Positions 25,591 through 34,783 are shown, numbered from the stretch's first letter. The stretch: DNA of 64,000 bases from Polluticaenibacter yanchengensis (GCA_027854065.1 JAQGEF010000005.1:1-64000); one strand, 5' to 3'. The notes: generated by a model from the letters alone, not told the origin. Numbers and translations are program-made.

Positions 25591-26469
25591 ATGCAATTAT
25601 TAGATGGTAAAGTAGTATCCGCAGCTATTATTCAGCAATTGAAATCCAAAGTAGATGACCGCAAACAGAAAGGTCTTAAAACACCGCATTTAGCAGCTAT
25701 CCTCGTAGGTAGTAACGGTGCAAGTGAAACTTATGTGGCAAGCAAAGTGCGCCATTGTGAGCAGATCGGCTTTGATTCTACATTGATTCGTTTAGACGAT
25801 AACATTTCTGAAGAAACACTTTTACAGGAAATAGAGAAACTGAACCAGGATAATGATGTGGACGGTATTTTAGTACAATTACCGTTACCAAAACATATTA
25901 AAGAATCCAAAGTAATTGAGGCCATCAACGCTGATAAAGACGTGGATGGTTTTCATCCGGTGAGCGCCGGCAACCTCATGCTCGGACTCCCAAGTTTTAT
26001 ACCCGCTACACCATATGGCATCATGCTCATGTTAGAGCATTATAATATTCCAACCGCTGGTAAACATGCCGTGGTAATTGGCAGAAGTAATATTGTAGGC
26101 CGCCCCATGAGTGTATTGTTAAGCGGGCAAAGTAAATACGGCAACTGTACCGTAACACTTTGCCACAGTAAAACCGACGATTTAAAAAAGCATACTTTAC
26201 AGGCAGATATTATTGTAGCAGCACTCGGTAAGCCCGGCTTTTTAAAAGGAGATATGGTAAAAGAAGGCGCAATAATTATAGATGTCGGTATTACCCGCGT
26301 AGAAGACAGTACAAAAAAATCAGGTTTTGCCATTAAAGGCGATGTGGATTTTGCAGAAGTCGCACCAAAGTCCGGCTATATTACACCCGTACCCGGCGGT
26401 GTAGGCTTAATGACCATTGGAGCACTCATGACGAATACTTTGCAGGCTTGCGAAAGAATGCACGGATAA
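25591..26469 (+). CDS. folD: Bifunctional methylenetetrahydrofolate dehydrogenase / methenyl-THF cyclohydrolase
   Basis: 292 aa, normal length. [22 protein letters not shown] contains the catalytic Tyr and Lys. [31 protein letters not shown], the NADP-site string [17 protein letters not shown] and the C-terminal [21 protein letters not shown] are diagnostic. It interconverts 5,10-methylene-, methenyl- and 10-formyl-THF in the cytoplasm. It is first in the series folD-queE-ubiE-porT; the queE frame overlaps its end. Confidence 0.97.
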   Translation: MQLLDGKVVSAAIIQQLKSKVDDRKQKGLKTPHLAAILVGSNGASETYVASKVRHCEQIGFDSTLIRLDDNISEETLLQEIEKLNQDNDVDGILVQLPLPKHIKESKVIEAINADKDVDGFHPVSAGNLMLGLPSFIPATPYGIMLMLEHYNIPTAGKHAVVIGRSNIVGRPMSVLLSGQSKYGNCTVTLCHSKTDDLKKHTLQADIIVAALGKPGFLKGDMVKEGAIIIDVGITRVEDSTKKSGFAIKGDVDFAEVAPKSGYITPVPGGVGLMTIGALMTNTLQACERMHG

Positions 26470-27152
26470 TAACAGATAATATTTTGACAGCAACAACTAC
26501 TATAACAGAACAGACAACTATTGATTTAGATTACAGGTATCCTGTAATGGAAGCTTTTTATACCCTTCAGGGAGAAGGTTCCTATGCAGGACGTGCCGCT
26601 TATTTTATAAGGCTGGCAGGCTGTGATGTCGGGTGCGTGTGGTGCGATGTAAAGGAAAGCTGGCAGGAAGAAGGACATCCCGTTAAATCAATTGCCGAAA
26701 TAATAGCAGATGCCAAAGCTGAAATAAATGCCCGCCAGGCCGTAACCACATTACCAATCATTGTAATTACAGGTGGAGAACCACTCTTACATAATTTATA
26801 CCCGCTAACGGCAGCACTACATGCTGAAGGCTTTTTTATAAATATTGAGACATCAGGCTCATCCCCCATGAGCGGTAATATTGACTGGATCTGCTTATCG
26901 CCAAAGAAGTTTAAAGCACCACTCGAAGAAAACCTCACAATAGCCCATGAGCTTAAAATTATTATTTTTAATAAAAGCGATTTTAAGTGGGCAGAAGAAC
27001 ATGCTGCAAAAGTAAACGCAGACTGTAAGTTGTACCTGCAAACCGAATGGGAAAAAAGAGCGACAATGACACCGCTGATTGTAGATTATATAAAAAATAA
27101 CCCACAATGGCAGTTAAGCCTGCAAACACATAAATACATAGGAGTACCTTAG
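26448..27152 (+). CDS. queE: 7-carboxy-7-deazaguanine synthase
   Basis: Radical-SAM enzyme of queuosine/7-deazaguanine synthesis, converting carboxy-tetrahydropterin to CDG. The modified cluster motif is CDVGCVWC (C-x3-C-x2-C) within [43 protein letters not shown] precedes it and [11 protein letters not shown] follows. The start is uncertain: the open frame begins at a TTG (26448) inside folD, another TTG lies at 26484, and the first ATG is at 26547 just before the conserved domain. An overlapping start implies coupling to folD. The C-terminus ([14 protein letters not shown]) is typical. Confidence 0.9.
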   Translation: MRKNARIITDNILTATTTITEQTTIDLDYRYPVMEAFYTLQGEGSYAGRAAYFIRLAGCDVGCVWCDVKESWQEEGHPVKSIAEIIADAKAEINARQAVTTLPIIVITGGEPLLHNLYPLTAALHAEGFFINIETSGSSPMSGNIDWICLSPKKFKAPLEENLTIAHELKIIIFNKSDFKWAEEHAAKVNADCKLYLQTEWEKRATMTPLIVDYIKNNPQWQLSLQTHKYIGVP

Positions 27153-27205
27153 TAGCCGGTATTTTAAATCTTATAAATATTACTCACAACAATACAACAG
27201 ATATA

Positions 27206-27949
27206 GTGCATAAACACGATAATATTGTTCCATTTACAGAAAGCAAAAGCCATAAAAAAGAGCAGGTTGCCGATATGTTTAACCAGATAGCCGGTAAATA
27301 CGATACAATGAACCGCTTTTTGAGTGTGAACCTGGATAAAGGCTGGCGTCACAAAGCAATCGCCCAGTTAGAAGAAATAAACCCCGAAAATATACTGGAT
27401 GTCGCCACAGGAACTGCCGATGTCGCATTATTGACCTACGAGCGGTTACCCAAAAAGCCTTCTAAGATTACCGGAATAGATATCAGTGAAGGCATGCTGA
27501 ACGTAGGCCGCCAAAAAGTAGCCGCTAAAAATCTTCAAAATGTTATAGAATTGCAAACAGGCGACAGTGAAGCAATAAATTTTGCTTCAGATTCGTTTGA
27601 TGCCATAACTGTAGCCTTTGGCGTACGCAACTATGCCAATCTCGACAAAGGCCTGGCAGAAATGTTCAGGGTATTAAAACCCGGTGGTAAAACGGTTATA
27701 TTAGAATTCAGCAAACCCACTTTGCCGGGTGTCACCTGGGGCTATAAACTTTACACCAAAGTAATAGCGCCTAACGCCGGCAGGCTCATTGCTAAAAACG
27801 AAAAAGCATATCAATACCTGAATGACAGTATTCATGCTTTTCCCGAAGGCAATGCCTTTCTTGAAATAATGAAGAAAGCAGGGTTCAAAAATGTTTATAA
27901 AAAATCACTTAGCTTAGGCGTATGCACTATTTATTGCGGTTACAAATAA
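27206..27949 (+). CDS. ubiE: Demethylmenaquinone methyltransferase
   Basis: 247 aa from the GTG at 27206 (HKHDNIVPFTESKSHKKEQV). SAM-methyltransferase motif I is ENILDVATGTADVAL; FNQIAGKYDTMNRFLSVNLDKGWR, SFDAITVAFGVRNYANLDKGL and EFSKPTLPGVTWGYKLYTK are the UbiE/MenG signatures. It makes menaquinone from demethylmenaquinone. The UbiD-type decarboxylase at 7523 may serve the same pathway. Its last 28 bases overlap the start of the porT-like gene. Confidence 0.96.
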   Translation: MHKHDNIVPFTESKSHKKEQVADMFNQIAGKYDTMNRFLSVNLDKGWRHKAIAQLEEINPENILDVATGTADVALLTYERLPKKPSKITGIDISEGMLNVGRQKVAAKNLQNVIELQTGDSEAINFASDSFDAITVAFGVRNYANLDKGLAEMFRVLKPGGKTVILEFSKPTLPGVTWGYKLYTKVIAPNAGRLIAKNEKAYQYLNDSIHAFPEGNAFLEIMKKAGFKNVYKKSLSLGVCTIYCGYK

Positions 27950-28641
27950 TACTGGTTACAATTGTTGGTTTCACAAATGTTTCCAAAGCTCAGATAAAAG
28001 AATTACACCGATTAGAAAGAGAAGAAAAGCAGTTGTATTTTGGGATGAGTTTAGGTGCTGTCAGCACATATCTGAACCCGTCCAAGCACATCGATTTTTT
28101 AAGTTCGGACAGTATAATGAGCGTAGAGCCCGGCAGAAGTTCAGGCTATTCGGCTCGTTTCCTGGCAACCTTAAAGTTGAACAAGCGGTTCGAACTGCGT
28201 TTTAACCCCGGGCTCACACTCGGTGTACAGCGCACATTCGATTATGTTTTAGGCAGTCGCCAGACTTATGAAAAAGAAGTGGAGAAGCGCATTATAGAAT
28301 CTACTTACCTGAACTTTCCGTTGCATGTAAAGCTAAACAGTGATCGCATCAACAATTTCCGGGTGTATATGCTGGCAGGTTTAAAGTATGATTATGACCT
28401 GGCAAGTAATAAAAACAGGCGCAACGCAGAGGATATGCTTAAATTGTCTAATTCTGACTGGGGTGCCGAAGTAGGGATTGGGTTTAACTTTTACCTGCGT
28501 TATTTTACCCTTTCACCGGAAATAAAAATCAGTAACGGGCTTGGCAATATACATGCACGTGATGCCAATCTGAAATACTCCAATATTTTAGATAAAATAA
28601 CTTCCCGTTCAATATTCTTTACCATCAATATCGAAGAATAA
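27922..28641 (+). CDS. porT: PorT-like outer-membrane beta-barrel protein (type IX secretion)
   Basis: 239 aa, signal peptide to about residue 24 (IILVTIVGFTNVSKAQ), then strands ending in aromatic residues (QLYFGMSLGAVSTYL, FELRFNPGLTLGVQRTF, FRVYMLAGLKYDYDLAS, GAEVGIGFNFYLRYF) closing with SIFFTINIEE. Size, barrel pattern and its place behind ubiE match PorT/SprT proteins of Bacteroidetes, needed for type IX secretion. The ATG at 27922 overlaps ubiE by 28 bases in another frame. The signal peptide therefore lies within or just after the ubiE end. Confidence 0.85.
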   Translation: MHYLLRLQIILVTIVGFTNVSKAQIKELHRLEREEKQLYFGMSLGAVSTYLNPSKHIDFLSSDSIMSVEPGRSSGYSARFLATLKLNKRFELRFNPGLTLGVQRTFDYVLGSRQTYEKEVEKRIIESTYLNFPLHVKLNSDRINNFRVYMLAGLKYDYDLASNKNRRNAEDMLKLSNSDWGAEVGIGFNFYLRYFTLSPEIKISNGLGNIHARDANLKYSNILDKITSRSIFFTINIEE

Positions 28642-28649
28642 AATTTAAA

Positions 28650-28675
28650 AAAGCAATGATTTCATTGCTTTTTTT
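28650..28675 (+). terminator. Terminator after the porT-like gene
   Basis: AAAGCAAT (28650-28657) and ATTGCTTT (28664-28671) with a 6-base loop, followed by a long T-run. It closes the folD-queE-ubiE-porT series. Confidence 0.85.
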
Positions 28676-28743
28676 CTTTTATAGTAATCATTTTTTACTG
28701 TAAGATTCATAAAGTATCATAATCTTCCCCGATCGTTATTCAT

Positions 28744-29298
28744 TCAATCAATTAACAGGTATTGGGCCGGTACAAAATCAGTCAGCCATACACCATTTGC
28801 CGACAAGTAAAATTCGTACTTGTCATGATGCATATCCAGGGCCTTTACTTTAAATATATATGGTTTGCCATGTCGTTGGCCCACCTGTATTGCCGTTGCC
28901 GGATCCTTGCTTAAATGAACATGCCGGCGATTTCTTTTTTCAATGCCAGCCTGCATAATACTGCTCCTGTTTATTTCTGCCGTACCATGATAAAGGATTT
29001 CAGGCGGTTCCTGGTTATGAAATTCAAGGTCAACCTCTATTGAGTGCCCCTGGCTGGCCCTGATCTTTTCCAAATTGTCACAGAAAGCGAATCTCTTTTT
29101 GTCATTCGTTTCAACAATATGTTTCAGGGTATCAATATCAAAACGGACGCCGTATGCGTTGCTCTTAGTTATTAGTTCATCCGTATTACACCAGCCATTC
29201 GTATCAGGTGTTAACCCGATCATCTGCGGTTGATGTCTTAATACCAGGCTTAAAAATTTACTGATATGTTTCAGTTGTTGGTCAGTTGTTTCGTTCAT
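28744..29298 (-). CDS. kptA: RNA 2'-phosphotransferase (Tpt1/KptA family)
   Basis: About 184 aa from the ATG at 29298 (MNETTDQQLKHISKFLSLVLRHQP); a longer TTG-initiated frame was rejected because AACAAACAAAC directly precedes the ATG. Conserved strings: LSLVLRHQPQMIGL, YHGTAEINRSSIMQAGIEKRNRRHVHLS and a C-terminal DKYEFYLSANGVWLT. Arg and His residues of the four-residue active site (R-H-R-R type) are present. The family moves an RNA internal 2'-phosphate to NAD+. Bacteria lack the tRNA splicing that makes this substrate, so its natural RNA is unknown. Single gene. Confidence 0.92.
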   Translation of the reverse strand: MNETTDQQLKHISKFLSLVLRHQPQMIGLTPDTNGWCNTDELITKSNAYGVRFDIDTLKHIVETNDKKRFAFCDNLEKIRASQGHSIEVDLEFHNQEPPEILYHGTAEINRSSIMQAGIEKRNRRHVHLSKDPATAIQVGQRHGKPYIFKVKALDMHHDKYEFYLSANGVWLTDFVPAQYLLID

Positions 29299-29443
29299 GT
29301 TTGTTTGTTTTGGTACAGGAAAGTCAATTTTGTTCAATCCGGGTTATCATTGTCGGTATTCTTAATTGCCCGGCATTTTAAGATTACTTCCCTTGTTACA
29401 GGCAAAGAAAGGAGATTAAATGAAAGGTTAGGATTTCAATAAA

Positions 29444-29483
29444 AAATCCCTTTGCTATTATATTGAAATTTGCAAAGGGATTT
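29444..29483. terminator. Terminator between kptA upstream region and the secreted protein gene
   Basis: AAATCCCTTTGC (29444-29455) and GCAAAGGGATTT (29472-29483), 12 bp perfect, with a T-run (TTTTTTATTG) on the minus strand after the stem. It ends transcription of the gene whose stop is at 29499. Confidence 0.85.
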
Positions 29484-29498
29484 AATTTATGATAAACG

Positions 29499-30554
29499 TT
29501 ACTTATCCGGTCTCTTATACCTGAATCGTATCATCGCATTTTTCTGCTCTGTACTCGTAAGGTTTATCATTTTTCGCTGGCTTCCGTATTCAACAATCAT
29601 TAAGGCTGTATTTGGCGGTATTTTACCCATATTTTCTGCATACATAATTACATTAATCTCCGGGTTCGCTTCGTTCAGTTCTAATTTTACTTTGATCGGT
29701 TTAGTAGATAATCCCTTTTTATCTACGATCAATTTATTATTGTTGTACACCGAAATGGTATCACCATCAACTTCCGCATTATCATAAAAACTTATAAAGA
29801 CTTCGCTGACAGATGTTTCAATCACATCAACCAGTTCATTTTTTCTTTTCGTAACGTTTTGAGGCAATTCTACAGGTACTTCCAGCTTTAACTCTTCCGG
29901 TTTTTTAAAATCCGGTTTAATATCATCCTGAGGGTCTGCTTTATCGGCTTTTACCGGTGCTTCAACTATTTTTGACGACTTGTTCAGCGGTGCTGCCGGT
30001 GTTTTTTTATTGGTAGCAAAGCTTTCAGCACCAGGCTTTAGTTTAGAAGCATTAGGTTGTAAAAAAGGTTCTTTTTCAAAGTCGGATGATAAAACCCGTT
30101 CCAACTTTATCCTGCCATTTCCCGCAGGTGCGCCGGTCAGGTAATTTTTGCTGGTATAAGTGCCAATCAGGTATTCCTTGCCGTTTTCTTTAAAGTATTC
30201 TAAAATGCAATTGAAAACCGCGATTTCTTCCAATGTGGTATTGCGGTATTCCAGCATTGTTTTTTCTTCCAGCAATAAGTTGGCGCCCTTTGGTGTCCAG
30301 ATTCCGGAAACAGTTGCTTTACCAAAAAAGCTTTTATTGGCAGTATAGGAATAGGATACCCCATACACCGGTTTTTTTCCATTGATGGCCTTTTTCGAAT
30401 CGTCTATCTGAATTTCGAATTTGGAGTTTGAGGTATTGTAAAATACAGTACCATTACTTGTAAAATATCCACGCCAAATACCTTTGAGATCTTGTGCAAA
30501 GGAGGATAAGGCGGAGGTGCAAAAACAAATAAATAAAACTAAAAATTTGGTCAT
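29499..30554 (-). CDS. Secreted protein of unknown function
   Basis: 351 aa. Signal peptide MTKFLVLFICFCTSALSSFAQ. N-terminal half beta-rich (LKGIWRGYFTSNGTVFYN, SGIWTPKGANLLLEEKTMLEYRNTTLEE, GKEYLIGTYTSKNYL) resembling a lipocalin-like sheet. A Lys/Pro-rich linker (about 185-245) follows, and a C-terminal domain with VDGDTISVYNNNKLIVDKKGL and IPPNTALMIVEYGSQRKMINLTSTEQKNAMIRFRY. I recall that C-terminal string in many Chitinophagaceae secreted proteins, without a known role. Confidence 0.85.
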   Translation of the reverse strand: MTKFLVLFICFCTSALSSFAQDLKGIWRGYFTSNGTVFYNTSNSKFEIQIDDSKKAINGKKPVYGVSYSYTANKSFFGKATVSGIWTPKGANLLLEEKTMLEYRNTTLEEIAVFNCILEYFKENGKEYLIGTYTSKNYLTGAPAGNGRIKLERVLSSDFEKEPFLQPNASKLKPGAESFATNKKTPAAPLNKSSKIVEAPVKADKADPQDDIKPDFKKPEELKLEVPVELPQNVTKRKNELVDVIETSVSEVFISFYDNAEVDGDTISVYNNNKLIVDKKGLSTKPIKVKLELNEANPEINVIMYAENMGKIPPNTALMIVEYGSQRKMINLTSTEQKNAMIRFRYKRPDK

Positions 30555-30634
30555 TCTATTTCTAAAAACTTTGTTCAGATATAAAAATATAAATCTTTAT
30601 TTTTTTTCATAGTAAATTCTAAGTAATTGTTTGT

Positions 30635-30642
30635 TAATTTTG
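30635..30642 (+). promoter_or_regulatory. -7 element of thrS
   Basis: TAATTTTG matches TAnnTTTG and lies 86 bases before the thrS ATG, leaving an untranslated leader of about 80 bases. No T-box or stable terminator/antiterminator pair is evident in it. Confidence 0.6.
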
Positions 30643-30728
30643 CCATCTTAATAAAAAGAAAAGCTGTTTGTCATGGTTGTCAAAAATTATAAAAGGCAAT
30701 ATTTTCAGGCAGTTATTGTTGAAACAAA

Positions 30729-32675
30729 ATGAGCATTCAAATTACATTTCCGGATGGTAATGTCCGCCAGTATGATGCTGGTGTAACAGCTTTAGACGTT
30801 GCCAGGTCAATTTCAGAGGGTTTAGCACGCAATGTGTTAGTAGCAAACATCAATGGTCAGTTAAGAGACCTGACGACGGCTATTACCATGGATGCTACCA
30901 TCAATTTTGTAAAATGGGACGATGAAGACGGTAAAAGTACGTTTTGGCATAGCAGTGCTCACTTAATGGCAGAAGCGGTGGAGGAACTGTTCCCGGAAGC
31001 GAAATTCTGGGTAGGACCACCATTGAAAAGCCCTGCAGGTTTTTACTACGATATTGATTTAGGCGATAAAAAGATCAGCGAAGATGATCTGTTAAAGCTG
31101 GAAGCTTTAATGAAAGATAAGGCCAAGGCAAACAGTGCTTATATCCGTAAAGAAATTCCTAAAGCGGAAGCTGTCGCCTATTTTACGGAAAAAGGTGACC
31201 AATATAAATTAGACCTGTTAACCAACTTAGAAGATGGTAATATCAGCCTTTATACACAAGGAGGTTTTACCGATCTGTGCCGTGGCCCGCATATTCCGAA
31301 TACGGGTTTAATTAAAGCAATTAAACTTACCAATATTGCCGGTGCTTACTGGAAAGGTGATGTGAACAATAAACAGCTGACCCGTATCTATGGTGTAACT
31401 TTCCCAAGTCAGAAAGAGTTGGATGCGCACCTGGCATTACTGGAAGAAGCTAAAAAGCGTGACCATCGTAAGCTTGGTAAAGAACTGGGTATTTTTACTT
31501 TTAATGATGACATTGGCCAGGGCCTGCCATTATGGATGCCGAATGGTGCCATCGTTATTGAAGAGTTGGAAAGATTAGCGAAGGAAACAGAAGATGATGC
31601 GGATTACAAACGTGTTGTTACGCCACATATTGCTAAAGAAAATCTGTACTTAACCAGCGGTCACCTGCCATATTATGCCGATAGTATGTACCCGCCAATG
31701 GAACTGGACGGGGAAAAATATTACCTGAAAGCGATGAACTGTCCGCATCACCATAAAATATTTGATGCAGAGCACCGCAGCTATAAAGAGTTACCATTGC
31801 GCCTGGCAGAGTATGGTACCTGCTACCGTTATGAGCAGAGTGGTGAGTTATTCGGCTTAATGCGTGTCCGTTGTTTACATATGAATGATGCACACATTTA
31901 TTGTACCCGTGAGCAGTTTGCACAGGAGTTCCGGGCAGTAAATGAAATGTATATTAAATACTTCAAAATCTTTGGAGTAGAAAAATATGTGATGCGTTTA
32001 AGCTTGCATGATCCGGCTAAACTGGGTAAAAAATACATTGACGAACCGGAATTGTGGTTAGAAACCGAACAAATGGTGCGTGAAGTATTAATAGAATCAA
32101 ATATCCCGTTTGTTGAAGTGCAGGATGAAGGGGCGTTTTATGGTCCTAAGATAGATGTACAAATCTGGAGCGCAATTGGCCGTGAGTTTACTTTGGCCAC
32201 TAACCAGGTGGATTTTGCACAGGGCCGCCGTTTCAAATTAAGCTTTACCAATGCTAATAATGAGCCGGAAGTGCCGTTAATCATCCACCGTGCGCCATTA
32301 GGTACGCATGAACGTTTTATCGGTTTCCTTTTGGAACACTATGCTGGTAAGTTCCCGCTATGGTTAAATCCGCGCCAGGTAACGATATTGCCGATCAGCG
32401 ACAAGTTTATGGATTACTGTAAAGACGTTCAGAAACGTTTGAAAAAAGCTGGCATAAGAGTTGCTATTGATGACAGGAATGAAAAAATCGGTAAAAAGAT
32501 CCGCGAAGCAGAACTGGGCCGTTCATCTTATATGCTGGTAATAGGGGAGAAAGAGATGACGGAAGGCAAAGCAGCTGTTCGTAAGCAGGGTAAAGGTGAT
32601 ATTGGTGTTAAAACTATCGAAGAAATCATCACTGATTTTAAATATGAAATAGAAGAGCGCTTAAGTAACGAATAA
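30729..32675 (+). CDS. thrS: Threonyl-tRNA synthetase
   Basis: 648 aa, normal. TGS domain (SIQITFPDGNVRQYDAGVTALDVA, 1-60), second-additional editing domain with HSSAHLMAEAVEELFP and the DLCRGPHIPNTG segment, catalytic core with ENLYLTSGHLPYYADSMYPP, KAMNCPHHHKIF (zinc/ATP site Cys) and IIHRAPLGTHERFIGFLLEHY, and a C-terminal anticodon-binding domain (VTILPISDKFMDYC). It charges tRNA-Thr and edits Ser-tRNA-Thr. infC follows 96 bases later. Confidence 0.98.
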   Translation: MSIQITFPDGNVRQYDAGVTALDVARSISEGLARNVLVANINGQLRDLTTAITMDATINFVKWDDEDGKSTFWHSSAHLMAEAVEELFPEAKFWVGPPLKSPAGFYYDIDLGDKKISEDDLLKLEALMKDKAKANSAYIRKEIPKAEAVAYFTEKGDQYKLDLLTNLEDGNISLYTQGGFTDLCRGPHIPNTGLIKAIKLTNIAGAYWKGDVNNKQLTRIYGVTFPSQKELDAHLALLEEAKKRDHRKLGKELGIFTFNDDIGQGLPLWMPNGAIVIEELERLAKETEDDADYKRVVTPHIAKENLYLTSGHLPYYADSMYPPMELDGEKYYLKAMNCPHHHKIFDAEHRSYKELPLRLAEYGTCYRYEQSGELFGLMRVRCLHMNDAHIYCTREQFAQEFRAVNEMYIKYFKIFGVEKYVMRLSLHDPAKLGKKYIDEPELWLETEQMVREVLIESNIPFVEVQDEGAFYGPKIDVQIWSAIGREFTLATNQVDFAQGRRFKLSFTNANNEPEVPLIIHRAPLGTHERFIGFLLEHYAGKFPLWLNPRQVTILPISDKFMDYCKDVQKRLKKAGIRVAIDDRNEKIGKKIREAELGRSSYMLVIGEKEMTEGKAAVRKQGKGDIGVKTIEEIITDFKYEIEERLSNE

Positions 32676-32771
32676 TTTCCGTTATTTTGCAATTAATTAT
32701 TTATAAACAAAAAAAGTCGATGTCACATTAAAAGACATTGCAGAACTAAATTTTATAACCAAACCAATTTA

Positions 32772-33341
32772 ATGGCATTTCCACCAAGAAACAGAGGAGT
32801 AAATCCACGCTTTCAAAGGCAAGTAGAGCCTGAACACAGAATTAACGAAAGGATTCGTGTACCACAAGTTCGCTTAGTAGGCGATAATGTAGAGCCTGGT
32901 GTTTACAACACGCAAGACGCATTACGTATAGCACGCGAGCTAGAGCTTGATTTAGTTGAAATTTCTCCAAATGCAGATCCTCCGGTAGTAAAAGCTGTAG
33001 AATACAAGAAATTCCTGTACGAGAAGAAGAAGAAAGAGAAGGAGATGAAAGCCAACTCTAAACAAAGTGAAGTAAAGGAAATTCGTTTTACACCAAGTAC
33101 TGATGATCATGATTTCGACTTTAAAAGCAAACATGCCGAAAAGTTCTTAAAAGAAGGTAATAAGGTAAAATGTTATGTACAATTCAGAGGTCGTGCAATA
33201 ATGTTCCAGGACAGAGGCCAGGTATTATTGCTGAAATTTGCTGAGCGATTAGCAGAAGTAGGCTCTTTGGAAAGTTTACCTAAAATGGAAGGTAAGCGTA
33301 TGATAGCAGTATTTGCACCAAAAGTTACTAAAAAGAAATAG
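32772..33341 (+). CDS. infC: Translation initiation factor IF-3
   Basis: 189 aa. N-domain RINERIRVPQVRLVGDN, basic linker KYKKFLYEKKKKEKE-like (EYKKFLYEKKKKEKEMKA), C-domain VKEIRFTPSTDDHDFDFKSKHAEKFLKEGNKVKCYVQFRGRAI. The start is an ordinary ATG, unlike the AUU of E. coli. In many Bacteroidetes thrS-infC is followed by rpmI and rplT; here a terminator and an accessory region follow instead. Confidence 0.97.
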   Translation: MAFPPRNRGVNPRFQRQVEPEHRINERIRVPQVRLVGDNVEPGVYNTQDALRIARELELDLVEISPNADPPVVKAVEYKKFLYEKKKKEKEMKANSKQSEVKEIRFTPSTDDHDFDFKSKHAEKFLKEGNKVKCYVQFRGRAIMFQDRGQVLLLKFAERLAEVGSLESLPKMEGKRMIAVFAPKVTKKK

Positions 33342-33363
33342 TACTTATACAATAAACTTAATA

Positions 33364-33400
33364 AATATCACTGCACTCATTTAGTGTGGTGATATTTTTA
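33364..33400 (+). terminator. Terminator of thrS-infC
   Basis: AATATCAC (33364-33371) pairs with GTGATATT (33389-33396); the stem continues inward through GCACT/AGTGT to a 5-base loop, about 14 pairs in all, followed by TTTTA. It ends the thrS-infC unit without rpmI-rplT. Confidence 0.8.
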
Positions 33401-33675
33401 TGTGTATTATAAAGATATTTTTTGAGGTCTGATTACAATCAATCACGCCATTATGCGGCACCCGATTGACTTTTTGCGATTAAATATAATGGGCATTAGG
33501 CGTTTTTTATCACAAATGATGGACGCAATTTCGTACAGGAAATCTGTTGAAGGTGCTGAGAACCGAAGCAGGAAACTTCAATTGAACCCGAACGGTATCC
33601 TATGCTTTCAATCTTTCACTGATCCGCTCTTTTGCTAAACTGCTTGTTCCTGTTTAGGACGTTTAAATTGTTTTA
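33401..33675. other. Gene-free stretch at the left side of the accessory island
   Basis: I see no convincing gene. The 61-aa plus-strand frame 33453-33638 has no recognisable motif or promoter. A short minus-strand frame past the DoxX stop (MYKALIKQFKRPKQEQAV) overlaps the DoxX end and may be a remnant. No repeat of family A or B is present. Confidence 0.4.
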
Positions 33676-34128
33676 TCAGGGCTTTATACATGAAAGATAT
33701 GTCCAGGTTATGAAAAGAATTTGTAACGGTATTCTGAACCACAAGTAAGTTGGTCCGTTTCCGTCAAAAGTTGCTTTTTGGTAGTCAATCTGTTTCACCG
33801 CAGCATATATGTTAGCGGGGAGTGCGAGTATGAAAAATACGATAAGTAACCACGCTGTCATTGTTCTGAAAGTTGGGATAAATAGTCCAATTGCAGCAAC
33901 GATTTCAATAACTCCTGTGAGATAAACCACTTCTGTTTTGTGCTGGATAAAAGCGGGAAGCATCATTGCCATCCCTTTTGTAAATGCAAAATGTGCAACT
34001 GCTGTAAATACAAGCATTACCGACATTGCAATCCTACCTGATAATGCAAACTCAAAGCCGCCGCGGAAATTTTTCGTTAGCAATAATGAGATGCCAAACA
34101 TACTAAGTAAAACTATTAAAGGTTTCAT
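33676..34128 (-). CDS. DoxX-like integral membrane protein
   Basis: About 150 aa from the ATG at 34128 (MKPLIVLLSMFGISLLL); the longer frame begins in the space after the crp/fnr gene. Four membrane segments: PLIVLLSMFGISLLL, RIAMSVMLVFTAVAHFAF, LTGVIEIVAAIGLFI and AWLLIVFFILALPANIYAAV. AHFAFTKGMAMMLPAFI and LTGVIEIVAAIGLF are DoxX-family strings. It is probably co-transcribed with the Crp/Fnr regulator 55 bases upstream, which may control it. Function of such proteins is not settled. Confidence 0.82.
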   Translation of the reverse strand: MKPLIVLLSMFGISLLLTKNFRGGFEFALSGRIAMSVMLVFTAVAHFAFTKGMAMMLPAFIQHKTEVVYLTGVIEIVAAIGLFIPTFRTMTAWLLIVFFILALPANIYAAVKQIDYQKATFDGNGPTYLWFRIPLQILFITWTYLSCIKP

Positions 34129-34183
34129 CTGCTTTTTGATGTCAAAGGTCAAAATAATCGCAAAGCGAAACAATGAACCTGGG

Positions 34184-34750
34184 TTAATAAATTCGCTTCC
34201 GTATTCTACTCAATGCCTGTGGTGTAACTCCTATATAAGAAGCTATGTATTTTAATGGTATATGCTGTATAAGATGTGGTTGTTCAGCAAATAAATTCAG
34301 GTAACGCTTTTCGGCTGTTTCGTTCAGAAGAGAAAGTTCTCTTTTTGATTTTTTAAGAAACAATTCCTCGCTTGCTTGTCGTCCGATTGCATGACCGATG
34401 TCCGTTTCTTTATAAATATCCTGTAAGTCACTGTGTGATAGTTTCCAAAGAGTTGTTTTGGTCAAGGTTTCTATCTGGTAAGTTGAACGTGTTTGGGTTA
34501 AAAATGAGTCATAACCACTCACAAAGTTGTTGTCAAATACAAAAGCAAATGTCAGGTCATTTTCTTCTTTAGGTATATAGAAGCGGGTAATGCCGGTTTC
34601 TATAAATGAAAGGCTATCTTCAACTTGGCCTAATGCCAGCAATACATGTTTTTTAGGGAATTCCTTTCTTATAAGTTTTGAAGAAAAAATCTGCCAATCC
34701 CTGTCGGTTAACTTCAATGTCTTTTCAAAATATTCGCGGATTTGTTCCAT
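34184..34750 (-). CDS. Crp/Fnr family transcription regulator
   Basis: 188 aa. N-terminal cyclic-nucleotide-binding-type beta-roll (FPKKHVLLALGQVEDSLSFIETGITRFYI) and a C-terminal winged helix with LKYIASYIGVTPQALSRIRKRI, whose recognition helix is PQALSRIRK. The Arg-Ser ligand motif of true CRP is not visible and no Fe-S cysteines are present, so the effector is unknown. This short single-HTH type is very common in Bacteroidetes beside DoxX or oxidoreductase genes. Confidence 0.9.
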   Translation of the reverse strand: MEQIREYFEKTLKLTDRDWQIFSSKLIRKEFPKKHVLLALGQVEDSLSFIETGITRFYIPKEENDLTFAFVFDNNFVSGYDSFLTQTRSTYQIETLTKTTLWKLSHSDLQDIYKETDIGHAIGRQASEELFLKKSKRELSLLNETAEKRYLNLFAEQPHLIQHIPLKYIASYIGVTPQALSRIRKRIY

Positions 34751-34783
34751 TGTTTATTTTTAGGCTGTTGTTCGTTGGCCTGC

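Noticed and set aside
33453..33638. 61-aa plus-strand open frame after infC
   Set aside because: No motif, promoter or protein-like composition; likely chance.
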